Below, piece by piece: positions 1 through 8,753 of a DNA stretch of 64,000 nucleotides (within the stretch, counting starts at the first letter, position 1; the number at the start of each line of letters is the position of its first letter). The translations under genes and the position numbers were made by a program. Location of the stretch: the NCBI GenBank assembly GCA_019828565.1, contig JAHDYR010000019.1:236618-300617 (forward strand), in the 5' to 3' direction. This DNA comes from Carpediemonas membranifera (taxonomy: Eukaryota > Fornicata). The notes under the pieces were generated by a model that saw nothing but the letters and a program-made list of their open reading frames with translations, did not search any database and was not told where the DNA came from.

Positions 1-370
1 CGATGAGGTCCGCCCCGCAGGCAAAGAAGAGCTTCACGTCGGGCCCAGCCTCCTCCTGGATGTGGTCGAGGAGGACGCGGGTCCGGACGAACTCGTGCTG
101 GCGCCACTCCCAGTCGTGTAGTTGGAGCCACGAGTCGGAGCAGGCAAGGGCTACCATCTCCGCACGGACGGATGCATCCAGCAGTTTCGGTTTGTTCATC
201 CTGTATGCGTCTGGAACTGGCGAGAAGTAGCCTCTGTCGACCGTATAACCCATGGCCTGGCATTTCTCCCGGACCGTGTCCATCATGATGAAGTGCCCCG
301 CTGTTATCGGGTTGTATGAACCCCCTGCGATGATCCACGCCTTCTTGGCATCGATTACAGGCATCACCAT
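1..370 (-). CDS. NMNAT: Nicotinamide-nucleotide adenylyltransferase, N-terminal part (cut by window edge)
   Basis: NMNAT joins nicotinamide mononucleotide (or its acid form) to ATP to make NAD, the last step of NAD synthesis. The reading frame on the minus strand starts at the ATG at 370-368; an in-frame TGA lies just upstream, so this start is firm. The first ~25 residues contain GGSYNPITAGH, the nucleotidyltransferase GxxxPxTxxH signature that binds ATP. It is followed by GYFSPVPDAYR, the family's ISPVxDAY motif, a DWEW stretch matching the conserved WE region, and LFFACGADLI, matching the L-CGAD-L segment. About 123 residues are visible and the C-terminal half lies beyond position 1. No intron is seen. 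It is divergently arranged with the gene starting at 434, leaving only ~60 bp between the two starts. Confidence 0.9.
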   Translation of the reverse strand, partial: MVMPVIDAKKAWIIAGGSYNPITAGHFIMMDTVREKCQAMGYTVDRGYFSPVPDAYRMNKPKLLDASVRAEMVALACSDSWLQLHDWEWRQHEFVRTRVLLDHIQEEAGPDVKLFFACGADLI

Positions 371-433
371 TGAATGCGAGTTTCAGGGGCCGAAATTGGA
401 CAAACCTGCGTTCACGTGCCAACGTGAAGTATA

Positions 434-3400
434 ATGAGCGAAGACGTCCAGTTCAGAGCTCTACGTGCGAAACACTTTGCTATAATTGCCTCTGAGGCGA
501 AGCTGGATCTCCCCGATGTCAAAGCCGCCAGTTCTAAGAAACCTTATCGCTACTCCCGCTCCAAGTCCGTAGAGCCTAAGGTACCATTCAAAATCTCTTT
601 ACCACGTGGCTTTGAGCGACCACCATCAGCGCTAGCGATCAAGGAGTCCAATAATCGGTACGACCACTTCCAGCGTCTCGGGAAAGGCACTCCATCTTCA
701 CGCCCGCGCTTCCCAAACACAGTGTCAGACTCCCCAAGTAGGTACAAGCTCCCCAAGGTTGCTAATCCGCGTACTGTGCTCTCGCCACGCACCTTAACGT
801 CGCCACGTACGCCATTACCAGCCATATCACCGCAGGGGGCCGTTAGTGCAGAGGCCGAGGCAGCGCTGCGGTACAACATGCGGCTAATGCGCTTTGTTGT
901 CCCGAAATACGCCATGCCCTTCCCACTCCCGAAGCAGCGCTGGTTGAATATCGTCCGAAGATGCAAGCCGCCCCCAATAACGGGCAACGAGTACTTAATG
1001 CCAGTGATCCGACAGCTCAGGTCAGAGGTGATGACCGACTTCATCGCCGTTCAAAAGAGACTTCTGTTCAATCAAAAGCTGTTGACGACTCCAGATCCAG
1101 GGCTTGTCGGGGCATTCTTGGACAAGCTGACCCGACCCCAACTGCGGTGGATGGTCAAGGGGGCCACTAACGCCAAGGTGCAGGAGAGTGTGGGTTCGCT
1201 GCGTCGGGCATGCTTTCTTCATGCACATCCAATATCGCTGCGGTGCTTACAGACCGTGATGGACCAGATCGATCATATGATGGCCGATGACCTCCTTCCA
1301 TTATACAGCAGCACAGACAGCCTCCCTTTCGAGGCTCTAGACGCTATGCACAAGACCCTGCTCGCCCTTGTTACCAGCCGCCTCCACGAGTCCCACGACC
1401 CAGCCGACGGGTCGACCCAGCCGACGGGAGACTCTGCGCAACCCCTGCCCAAGATCATCGAGGCGATCATCCTCGATTCATTCACCGCTCACGCTACTGA
1501 GCTCGCCGACCAGATCAGGGCTGAATGGCACGGGGCCGACGCCGCGAACAGGGCAATCGGGCTCTTGGCACCAGTGTACCGTCGTCTCACGGTGCTGTGC
1601 CGCATGCTGATCCAGGGGCGGGCGTACCACCTCGCGCACACTTGTCGGGAGCGTGTGGTCGCCGTGCTCTCGCAGGGCATCGGCCAGTCGTGGGTTGAGC
1701 AGATCGGGGCCCTCGAGTTTGAAGCGTTCACGCATGTTACGGCTCAGCGGTCAGCTTTCGTGTGTTCCATCACGATCACTGAGGATTCAATGCTCGAGTT
1801 CACCCCTGATATCGGCATCCTCCTCGACTCATTCAGATCATTCAGCAGCGGACTCATCAGACGACTCTCGTCAATCCATGCCCCCTTGGTCGGCATGCTC
1901 GAGCAGCATGCCGAGGAGATGGACTCTGGCACCGAGTCCGAGTGGTCGGCAGCAGTTACTGACGGGGTAGCGACCAGGGCGATGCTCCAGGGCGATGAAG
2001 AGGTGCGGGACTTCGATTCAAAGGCGGGGGATGCCGAGAGCAGCTATATGAGCAGCCGTGACATGGATCTCGAGGTCCCTTCCGTCCCGGCCTCCGAGAG
2101 AACCGCGGCATTTGAGTTAGACCCGAGTCGCTCCCCGTCTATCGCGTCAGACCCTGCGGGTTGGGGCGATGACTTAGGAACGCCCAGGTCTGCGCTGACT
2201 TATTCGGATGGCCGGACATTCAGCGATGATGACCTGGGCTATCAGTCGAGTCAGCGATCGGAGACTTACGATCTCAGATCCGAGCGCACTTCGTCGCCTG
2301 TAGCCGAGTCAAGCAGACGCTCACCGACTTACGATCTCAGATCCGAGCGCACATTGTCTCCCATCGCCGAGTCGAGCCAAGTGTGCTTCGATTCCAGGTC
2401 CCAAGCGTTCGAAATGCCGCCCCCCGTCGAGGCCCTCACCGCACCAGATTCTGTACCTTTATGCAGGGTCGACCTGTCGAAAGTCGAACAAGGCCTCATG
2501 CGGGACATCTCCATTGAAACTCAGGCGGTGCTTGCATTTACCGGAGACGCGCGGGCCATGATTTACGATCTGATGGATGCCGAGCCGAGAGAGATACCGT
2601 TCCTCATGCCCGAGGCCGACCTGGAGACCTACATGCGAGACCAGTTCGCTACTGGTCCGCTGTGGCGCCTGCTCAGCTCAGCCATCGCCCGTAACGAGCA
2701 GATCCTGGATAAGGTCGACCAACTTCGGAACTCTGTCTGCGTGGGAATGCTTTCGATTGACTTCACTCAGCTGAAACGACGGGTTGCCTTAAGGTGCGCA
2801 AACCACAGATCCATCATTCTATCCGCCCTCGCCGACTATACTGGTACGAAGCTGCAAGAGCTGGAAGAGCAGGCGTCCCAGGCCATCGCCGTCATCAGCA
2901 ACGTTCCAGACGAAGTCGAAGCATTCGCTGACTACCGCGAGCGCATTGACGGTTACCACAAGGGCATCGCCGTCTTCCACTCGCAGATCATGATGATCTG
3001 GAACATCCAGCACATGCTGATCTCCTGGCAGCACCCGGTGTCAGACTCCACGCTGAGTCGCGTCCTGGCCATGATGGCGCACTGGCGCACGATGGGCTCG
3101 GCCATTGAAGAGTCGCGGTACGTCGCTGACCGTAACCTCAAAATATTGCAGGACGGGCTGCTCGATGGATTCGCGGATATGCTGGATCGGATTAGATCTA
3201 CATTACCGCATGTTGAGAAGATTGTCAATCTTACCGATCTTCCAGATTATGCTACGATCGACATAATCTCCGAATCCCTCATCCGCTTTGCCGAGCGCCT
3301 GGCCGATGACATCACCCACGCCTCCCGCGCCCGTTCGCTGGCCAAACGGCTTGCTTTCAAACTTCCGAGCTCACACTTCGAGCCAGCCAACATCATGAGC

Positions 3401-4102
3401 CTCGCGTCTCCACTCAGAAGCCAGTGGAGTGGGATTAATAACTTTATCGGTGAGCTCTACAGCAACATATTCCCAATAACCGTCGCTAATCTCAAAATAG
3501 AGAGCTTCGACAAGATGTGCGGCGTGGCTCGAGCCGGTCTGGCCAAGGTCGAGCGAGAGCTGACCGACAACGACCTCCAGATACGGCGTCTGGCACCGGT
3601 GCTTCCTTCAGTCGGCGAACAGCTCCGCAATACGATCAATATGATTGATTTGATGAAGCAAGAGATAGCCACCGTCGAGAGAGATCTCGGCCTAGTTGTC
3701 CGACTCCATGCCGAGTCGAAGTTTATATCTGATGATGATTGGATCACCCTTAACAGATACTTTGACCGCCCGTCGACTGTCCGAGGCTTTGACAACATGA
3801 CTGTCGGTTCGATGTTTGATGCCGCAGTGACTCGGTTTAGAGACATCGAGGGCATCCTCAACACGGCCACGAGGGCTGTGAGAGCCACGATGCTTAAGAC
3901 GATGACCAGTAGGGACAGGGCAAACGACAGCAAGCCCCTGGACGCGTCGAATGCAGGGCTAACACTGCCCTCTGAGATCTCCCTGAGTGGGCGGTTGAAG
4001 GACGTGGAGGCGGCCGGCAGCGACTATGATTATGACTATTCCTCGAGTGGTAGCTCCCGCAGGATGTCGGATCTGGACGATTTCGATCTGGATGAAGATT
4101 AA
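434..4102 (+). CDS. Large unrecognised helical protein (1222 aa), weakly dynein-tail-like
   Basis: I do not recognise this protein with confidence. It is a single uninterrupted exon with an ATG at 434. Residues ~1-140 are basic and low complexity with several SPRT-type Ser-Pro motifs, suggesting a disordered, phosphorylated head. Residues ~140-500 are helical. Residues ~500-680 are acidic and Ser-rich, including a 21-residue repeat at 2264-2389. Residues ~690-1130 are again predicted helical, with spaced Trp residues (WNIQHMLISW, HWRTMG) that loosely recall the tail/linker of dynein heavy chains. No Walker A or AAA module follows, so if it is dynein-related it is a tail without a motor. The C-terminus is strongly acidic (DLDDFDLDED). 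A cytoskeletal or scaffold role is a guess only. Confidence 0.6.
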   Translation: MSEDVQFRALRAKHFAIIASEAKLDLPDVKAASSKKPYRYSRSKSVEPKVPFKISLPRGFERPPSALAIKESNNRYDHFQRLGKGTPSSRPRFPNTVSDSPSRYKLPKVANPRTVLSPRTLTSPRTPLPAISPQGAVSAEAEAALRYNMRLMRFVVPKYAMPFPLPKQRWLNIVRRCKPPPITGNEYLMPVIRQLRSEVMTDFIAVQKRLLFNQKLLTTPDPGLVGAFLDKLTRPQLRWMVKGATNAKVQESVGSLRRACFLHAHPISLRCLQTVMDQIDHMMADDLLPLYSSTDSLPFEALDAMHKTLLALVTSRLHESHDPADGSTQPTGDSAQPLPKIIEAIILDSFTAHATELADQIRAEWHGADAANRAIGLLAPVYRRLTVLCRMLIQGRAYHLAHTCRERVVAVLSQGIGQSWVEQIGALEFEAFTHVTAQRSAFVCSITITEDSMLEFTPDIGILLDSFRSFSSGLIRRLSSIHAPLVGMLEQHAEEMDSGTESEWSAAVTDGVATRAMLQGDEEVRDFDSKAGDAESSYMSSRDMDLEVPSVPASERTAAFELDPSRSPSIASDPAGWGDDLGTPRSALTYSDGRTFSDDDLGYQSSQRSETYDLRSERTSSPVAESSRRSPTYDLRSERTLSPIAESSQVCFDSRSQAFEMPPPVEALTAPDSVPLCRVDLSKVEQGLMRDISIETQAVLAFTGDARAMIYDLMDAEPREIPFLMPEADLETYMRDQFATGPLWRLLSSAIARNEQILDKVDQLRNSVCVGMLSIDFTQLKRRVALRCANHRSIILSALADYTGTKLQELEEQASQAIAVISNVPDEVEAFADYRERIDGYHKGIAVFHSQIMMIWNIQHMLISWQHPVSDSTLSRVLAMMAHWRTMGSAIEESRYVADRNLKILQDGLLDGFADMLDRIRSTLPHVEKIVNLTDLPDYATIDIISESLIRFAERLADDITHASRARSLAKRLAFKLPSSHFEPANIMSLASPLRSQWSGINNFIGELYSNIFPITVANLKIESFDKMCGVARAGLAKVERELTDNDLQIRRLAPVLPSVGEQLRNTINMIDLMKQEIATVERDLGLVVRLHAESKFISDDDWITLNRYFDRPSTVRGFDNMTVGSMFDAAVTRFRDIEGILNTATRAVRATMLKTMTSRDRANDSKPLDASNAGLTLPSEISLSGRLKDVEAAGSDYDYDYSSSGSSRRMSDLDDFDLDED
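2264..2389 (+). repeat. 63-bp in-frame tandem repeat inside the 1222-aa gene
   Basis: Two adjacent 63-bp units (2264-2326 and 2327-2389) encode a near-identical 21-residue Tyr/Arg/Ser-Pro unit beginning TYDLRSERT. The first ~26 bases are identical. The repeat lies in the acidic, Ser-rich region between the two helical parts, so its copy number is probably free to vary. Confidence 0.85.
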
Positions 4103-4375
4103 AGTGCTCGGCAGTTTATGGATAGGGGAAAGATGACCTTGCGGGGGGCGGTCTGTTGTGGCCCGGGCCCGGGACCTTACATCCTGCCTGTGTCGGTATT
4201 GCTGGCCTGGGCGGGCAATATCTGGAGCTGAACCTCAATTCACATAAGCTCACGTAAACAGCAGCAAAACCGCGCCCCGCGCGGAATGGGGTGACTCATT
4301 ACCTGATTATATGGCCGCGGTAGCAGCCCCCGCCTGGCAGCGGTGGTGCTTAACCTGCACCATGATCGTTCGCTG

Positions 4376-5834
4376 ATGACGAAAACATTCTTGGAGACCG
4401 GGTTGACAGCATCGTTGGCATCTGTTCTCGACTCCATTGGTTGGAATAATGCGACTGGTATTCAAAGCGAGGCCATTCCTTTGCTCCTTCAAGGCAAAGA
4501 CGTGATTGCACAGGCAGAAACAGGTAGCGGCAAGGTATATCACCCCCATTTCCCATTTTACAAAGACCGGCGCGTTCATGCTTCCCATCATCGACGAGAT
4601 GATCCAGCTGGACGACTATCTTCACCGGAACCATGTGTTCAGTGCCCTGGTCATCTCTCCCACGCGCGAGCTCGCCCACCAGATCGTATCGGAGGCGCAG
4701 CGGATGATTACAGCTGCTGGTGAGAAGATCCGCGTGCTCGGCGTTATTGGCGGCGAGTCCGAGCACCTCCAGAAGCGAGCATTCATCGACACAAGCCGGA
4801 GACCGCAAATCGTCGTCGCCACGCCCGGTAGACTTCTCGACATCCTTTCCGGTGATGACTGGAAGGATGTCCGCGATTCCTACCTCAAGAACCTCAAGCA
4901 CGTTGTCCTTGACGAGGCCGACAAGCTCTTTGAATCAGACTTCGTCGGCACGATCGGGCAGATCCTGGATGTTGCTAGGGACGCCAAGATCGGCGCAGGG
5001 ATCGAGACAGGTCAAGACTGGCAGACGGCGCTCTTCTCTGCGACCATGAGCACGGGTGTCACTCAGATCAGTACCGTCGCCAAGATGAAGAAGGGCACAG
5101 TGAGGGTGAGTGTGACCGCGACCCACACCACCGAGGCGCTCATCCAGCAGTGGATGCTCGTTCCTATCGACCTCAAGGACCTCTACCTCATCCAGTTTTT
5201 ACGGAAGCAGGACACTGCGAAGAAGGTCATCATCTTTGTCAACACGAAGCTTCAGTCGAACCGTCTTTCCTTCCTCATCAACAACTACTGGGGATTTGAA
5301 GAGGACAACACCATCGACTTGCCCGACCTAAACGACACCGAGGCCCCCCGGGGCAAGTGGCGCGCCGTGCCACTCAATGGAAGCATGAATCAGGCGACCA
5401 GGACGACCAGATTCAGGCGGTTTATTGACGGTACGGCCAACGTGCTCGTGGCTACAGATGTAGCCTCTAGAGGCCTGGATACGATCGTAGACATCGTCGT
5501 CAACTACGAGTTGCCCGCTTCGTCCAAGGTCTATGTCCATAGAATCGGTCGGACTGCCCGTGCAGGCCGACACGGCATGGCCATGTCGCTGGTGTCCCAG
5601 TACGATGGTCATCAATTCATCCAAATCGAAAACGGGCTCGCCAACAAGGAGCAGCTGCATCAGGTCGACCGCACGCCGGCAGACGCCATGGATGCGGCGA
5701 TGGTGGAACATCTGAAGGTGGCCAAGAACGACACGATGACGCAGCTCCGGGACCTCGGTCTGGATAAGGTGCAGGATAAGAAAAAGGGCAAGATCGTGAA
5801 GAACAAGGGAAAGAGAGGTCCCAAGCGGATGTAA
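4376..5834 (+). CDS. DDX47: DEAD-box RNA helicase, DDX47/Rrp3-like
   Basis: ATP-dependent RNA helicase; the closest family by eye is DDX47/Rrp3, which works in the nucleolus on pre-rRNA for the small ribosomal subunit. One 31-bp intron (4535-4565) splits the Walker A motif: exon 1 ends at AETGSGK and exon 2 resumes with TGAF. The joined protein is 475 residues, typical for the family. Visible motifs in order are the Q motif (GIQSEAIP), I (AETGSGKT), Ia (SPTRELA), Ib (TPGRLL), II (VLDEADKL), III (SAT), then VATDVASRGLD (motif V) and HRIGRTARAG (motif VI). The C-terminal tail is Lys/Arg-rich, as in DDX47. The ATG at 4376 is the first usable one in frame. DDX49/Dbp8 is the main alternative. Confidence 0.88.
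4535..4565 (+). other. Intron, 31 bp (helicase)
   Basis: GTATAT...ACAAAG, phase 0. It interrupts the Walker A motif between Lys and Thr; removing it restores GSGKTGAF exactly. Confidence 0.92.
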
Positions 5835-6078
5835 ATATGCGGTTAATGGCGTTGCTTGGCAGTGGAGTGTGTTGCAGAGGCGGGCGTCAGGATTGATCGC
5901 TCGGCTGAGTAAACGATGAGGCAGAATTTTGGTGCGAGAACACATCGTTGAGACTGGTGTGGGCTGAAGTTGCTGGCATGGCGTCATGTTGTCCCTGCGT
6001 CGTATGCCTCATCGCATTTCGTTGCCAGATTTTTTTTGTGCAAATTCTTGCTATTCTGCCCGAAATCCCAGCGAAAGC

Positions 6079-7804
6079 ATGTTCCTTCAGGGTGAGCGTA
6101 CTTTTGGACAGTCCGTAAGAACTCAAAATGGTTTGTATACTGCCAGCTCTCTTGGTTTACCCAGTCAATGCCGCAGTGTCTCTTGGCTCTATAGTTTCTA
6201 CTTCCTTTGGCCCCCTGGGCCTTGATAAGATGATTGTGTCCACGGTTGGTGATATTACCGTCACCAATGATGGTGCTACCATCCTGTCTAGGATTGATGT
6301 CCAGCATCCTGCTGCTCGTGTCCTCGTCCAGCTTTCCAGACTTCAGGACATGGAAGTCGGTGACGGCACCACTACGGTTGTCATCCTTGCCTCCGAGCTC
6401 CTCAAGTTGGGTAACAACCTCATCGAGGCCGGCATCCACCCCACCAACGTCATGAGCGGCTATCGCCGTGCCGTTGCCAAGGCTACTAAGTTCCTGGAAG
6501 AGAACATGTCCCACCAGGTGTCGATCGAGGACACTGAGGTGCTCATGAACGTTGCCCGTACTTCTATGTCGTCCAAGAACATCTCCAACCCCGACTACTT
6601 CTCTCGCCTTGTTGTTGACTCCCTTCGCGCCATCAAGAACTCCTCTGGCAAGTTCCCCGTTGAGAACGTCCCCATTCTCAAGGCTGTCGGTGGCTCCAGC
6701 AATGAGTCGCAGCTCATCGAGGACGGCATCGCCATCCCCTGCATGATGGTCTCCCCGCAGATGCCCTCGTACATCAAGGACGCCAAGATCGCCATCCTCG
6801 ACTTCGCCCTCAAGCCCCAGCGTATGGCTACCGGCGTCCAGATCCAGGTAACCGATCCCGATAAGCTCCGCCAGATCAAGGAGCAGGAAGAATCTATGCT
6901 GCTTGCTCGTACCAAGGTCCTCACCGACGCCGGCGCCAATGTCATCCTCACGACCGGGGGCATCGACGGCACTGCCGCCGCTTTCCTCGTTGAGAACGGC
7001 GTCATGGGCGTGCAACACTGCGATAAGCGCGATCTCCGCCACATTATCAAGAACACGGGCGGTAAGATCCTTCTCTCCTTCGCCGACCTTGACGCGCCCG
7101 TTGAGGGCGACGAGTACGAGGCCGACACTTTTGAGGAGGCTCTCGAGGACTACAAGACCAACCTCGCCGGCTCGATTGGCTCGGCCGACACGGTCTCCGA
7201 GGAGCTCCTCAAGACCACCGATACGGTCGGTGACCTCAACCAGAAGCTTCTCTTTATCCGCGGTGGCCCCACCAGCGCGGTCAGGTCCATCATCCTGCGC
7301 GGCTCGAGCGAGGAACACATCGACGAGACCGAGCGGTCCGTCCACGACGCCCTGTGCGCCGTCAAGCGCGTCCTCGAGTCCAGCGAGTTCGTACCAGGCG
7401 GCGGCTGCGCTGAGACAGCCGTGTCGGTCTTCCTCGAGCGTAAGTCCGTGGATAAGGTCATCGACCCCCGCGAGCAGCTCGCTCTCGATGCTTTCGGCAA
7501 GGCTATGCTTGTTATCCCTAAGATTCTCGCCAAGAACGCTGCGAAGGACGCCACTGAGCTTGTTGCCGGTCTGAGGGCCAAGCACATTGCTGCCCAGAAG
7601 GCCGAGGGCGTCACCGATGATCGTGACTTCGGCCTCGACCTCGTCGAAGGCGTGGTCCGGAACAACTTTAAGGCGGGCGTCCTCGAGCCTCTGATGTCGA
7701 AGATCAAGAGCCTCAACTACGCGACGGAGGCGGCGATTACCGTCCTGCGCATCGATGACGTCACCCGCCTCGAGAACCCCGAGCAACAGCAGGCTCAACA
7801 GTAA
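6079..7804 (+). CDS. CCT1: Chaperonin CCT subunit alpha (TCP-1)
   Basis: Subunit alpha of the cytosolic CCT/TRiC chaperonin, which folds actin, tubulin and other proteins. A 52-nt first exon (ATG 6079) encodes a short start ending SVRTQN. A 34-bp intron (6131-6164) follows, and exon 2 continues as VNAAVSLGSIV. The join reproduces the family's RxQNVxAAxxxxNIV segment. The protein is 563 residues, the usual size. Group II chaperonin signatures are clear: GPLGLDKM, TNDGATIL, GDGTTTVVILA (ATP binding) and VPGGGCAE near the equatorial domain. Assignment to alpha rather than another subunit rests on VQIQVTDPDKL, LTTGGIDG, CAVKRVLES and the C-terminal AAITVLRIDD. A stretch near residue 350 (PVEGDEYEADTFEEA) is more acidic than in animal CCT1. 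Confidence 0.95.
6131..6164 (+). other. Intron, 34 bp (CCT1)
   Basis: GTTTGT...ACCCAG, phase 1. Splicing joins the N-terminal SVRTQN segment to VNAAVSLG in the order expected for CCT alpha. Confidence 0.93.
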
Positions 7805-7850
7805 ACATAGCCCTTAGTGGCCCTGTGGCCCTTCATTGCCGTGTGTTTGG

Positions 7851-7927
7851 TGAAGTATCATAGAGTGCACAGTGCAAGCAGTAAAGTAAGACTCTCTGTA
7901 AGGTACGAAGGTCTATAGCAGACTTCA
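7851..7927 (+). repeat. Box R1: copy of the Fanzor-end/promoter repeat
   Basis: Bases 7851-7896 match, almost without change, the outer end of both Fanzor elements (26801-26850 reversed, 44551-44600). A 17-bp box at 7911-7927 (GTCTATAGCAGACTTCA) also matches 26784-26800 reversed. The unit lies 33 bp upstream of the ATG of the ORF at 7960, in the same orientation to that ORF as the copy at 26784-26850 has to the reticulon-like gene. It is either a solo transposon end or a shared promoter module. Confidence 0.8.
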
Positions 7928-7959
7928 TTTGGGTAATGTGCAGTTTATGACAAAGCAGC

Positions 7960-8352
7960 ATGCGCTGGAACAAGGTCTTAGAGGAAGCGGAGACATATTT
8001 GAATGGCATCAATGGGTGTGAGTATCTCATGAAACTTGATGAACGGGTTGTGATGGCAACGCCAGAGCTTGAGCGACTCTATAAGCAGCATTCTTCTATA
8101 TTTTGCTCAATATGCGACCTATGCGAAGAAGATCTCGAATTCTCAAAGCATGTATCGATTTTAGTACCGTCACTTGGCCGATTTGTCCTCATTCGGCACG
8201 TGTGCAGCCATGTCCTGCTCGTTGGAAAGCATCAGCGCAGTTTCCTGGCCTGCATGCCGACCCACACCGGATACGCCATTCTGCTGTCCAGTGATCGAAA
8301 TATCTGCATGCATATCGATCAGCTAGCGCAGCTCATCCCCGACGGCATCTGA
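7960..8352 (+). CDS. Small hypothetical protein (130 aa)
   Basis: I do not recognise this protein. The ATG at 7960 opens a 130-residue frame that starts just downstream of repeat box R1. The sequence alternates predicted helix (residues 1-15, 38-50) and hydrophobic strands (HVSILVPSLGRFVLIR, HVLLVG, GYAILLSS), which would suit a small alpha/beta fold such as a roadblock/longin type. It has no signal peptide or membrane segment. It contains two close cysteine pairs (CSIC, CDLC). Codon use is less GC-rich than in the neighbouring genes. It could be a real small subunit of a complex or a chance ORF. Confidence 0.4.
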   Translation: MRWNKVLEEAETYLNGINGCEYLMKLDERVVMATPELERLYKQHSSIFCSICDLCEEDLEFSKHVSILVPSLGRFVLIRHVCSHVLLVGKHQRSFLACMPTHTGYAILLSSDRNICMHIDQLAQLIPDGI

Positions 8353-8753
8353 AAGCTGTTCTTGCGATGCGCGCGGCAAGCGGGCATCATCGAGACGCTC
8401 TGCTGATACTACTGTGTGTATGCATATATAACATATATACCAGCTCTCAGCTTCCCGGGTCGACACGCCAGTGAGCAGGGTTGAGGCAGCCCGCTGTTGT
8501 TGATGAAGGCGACTTGTACATGAGTTATGGATTGTAAATGAAGACGCATGTCATGAACCAAGTCAGGGCATGGTGGACTGGGTGACAATTGGGTGATTGA
8601 CTGGTCTTCTGCCGATACAAGAGGATGAACGCAAAAAATGTCGGTGGATGCTGATATCGCTCTACGCATTCGACAGGACGGTCGCGGACTTCGTGTACAT
8701 GCTGGGTTGGGTCAAACTCATGAAGGGCAAATGATGCAAGAAAAAAAGCGCGA
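8353..8753. other. Intergenic, no gene recognised
   Basis: About 400 bp between the small ORF and RPC2. It holds an AT-rich alternating tract near 8415-8440 and an A-run just before the RPC2 ATG. The short minus-strand ORFs here show no family features and overlap the RPC2 start, so I leave them out. Confidence 0.6.
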
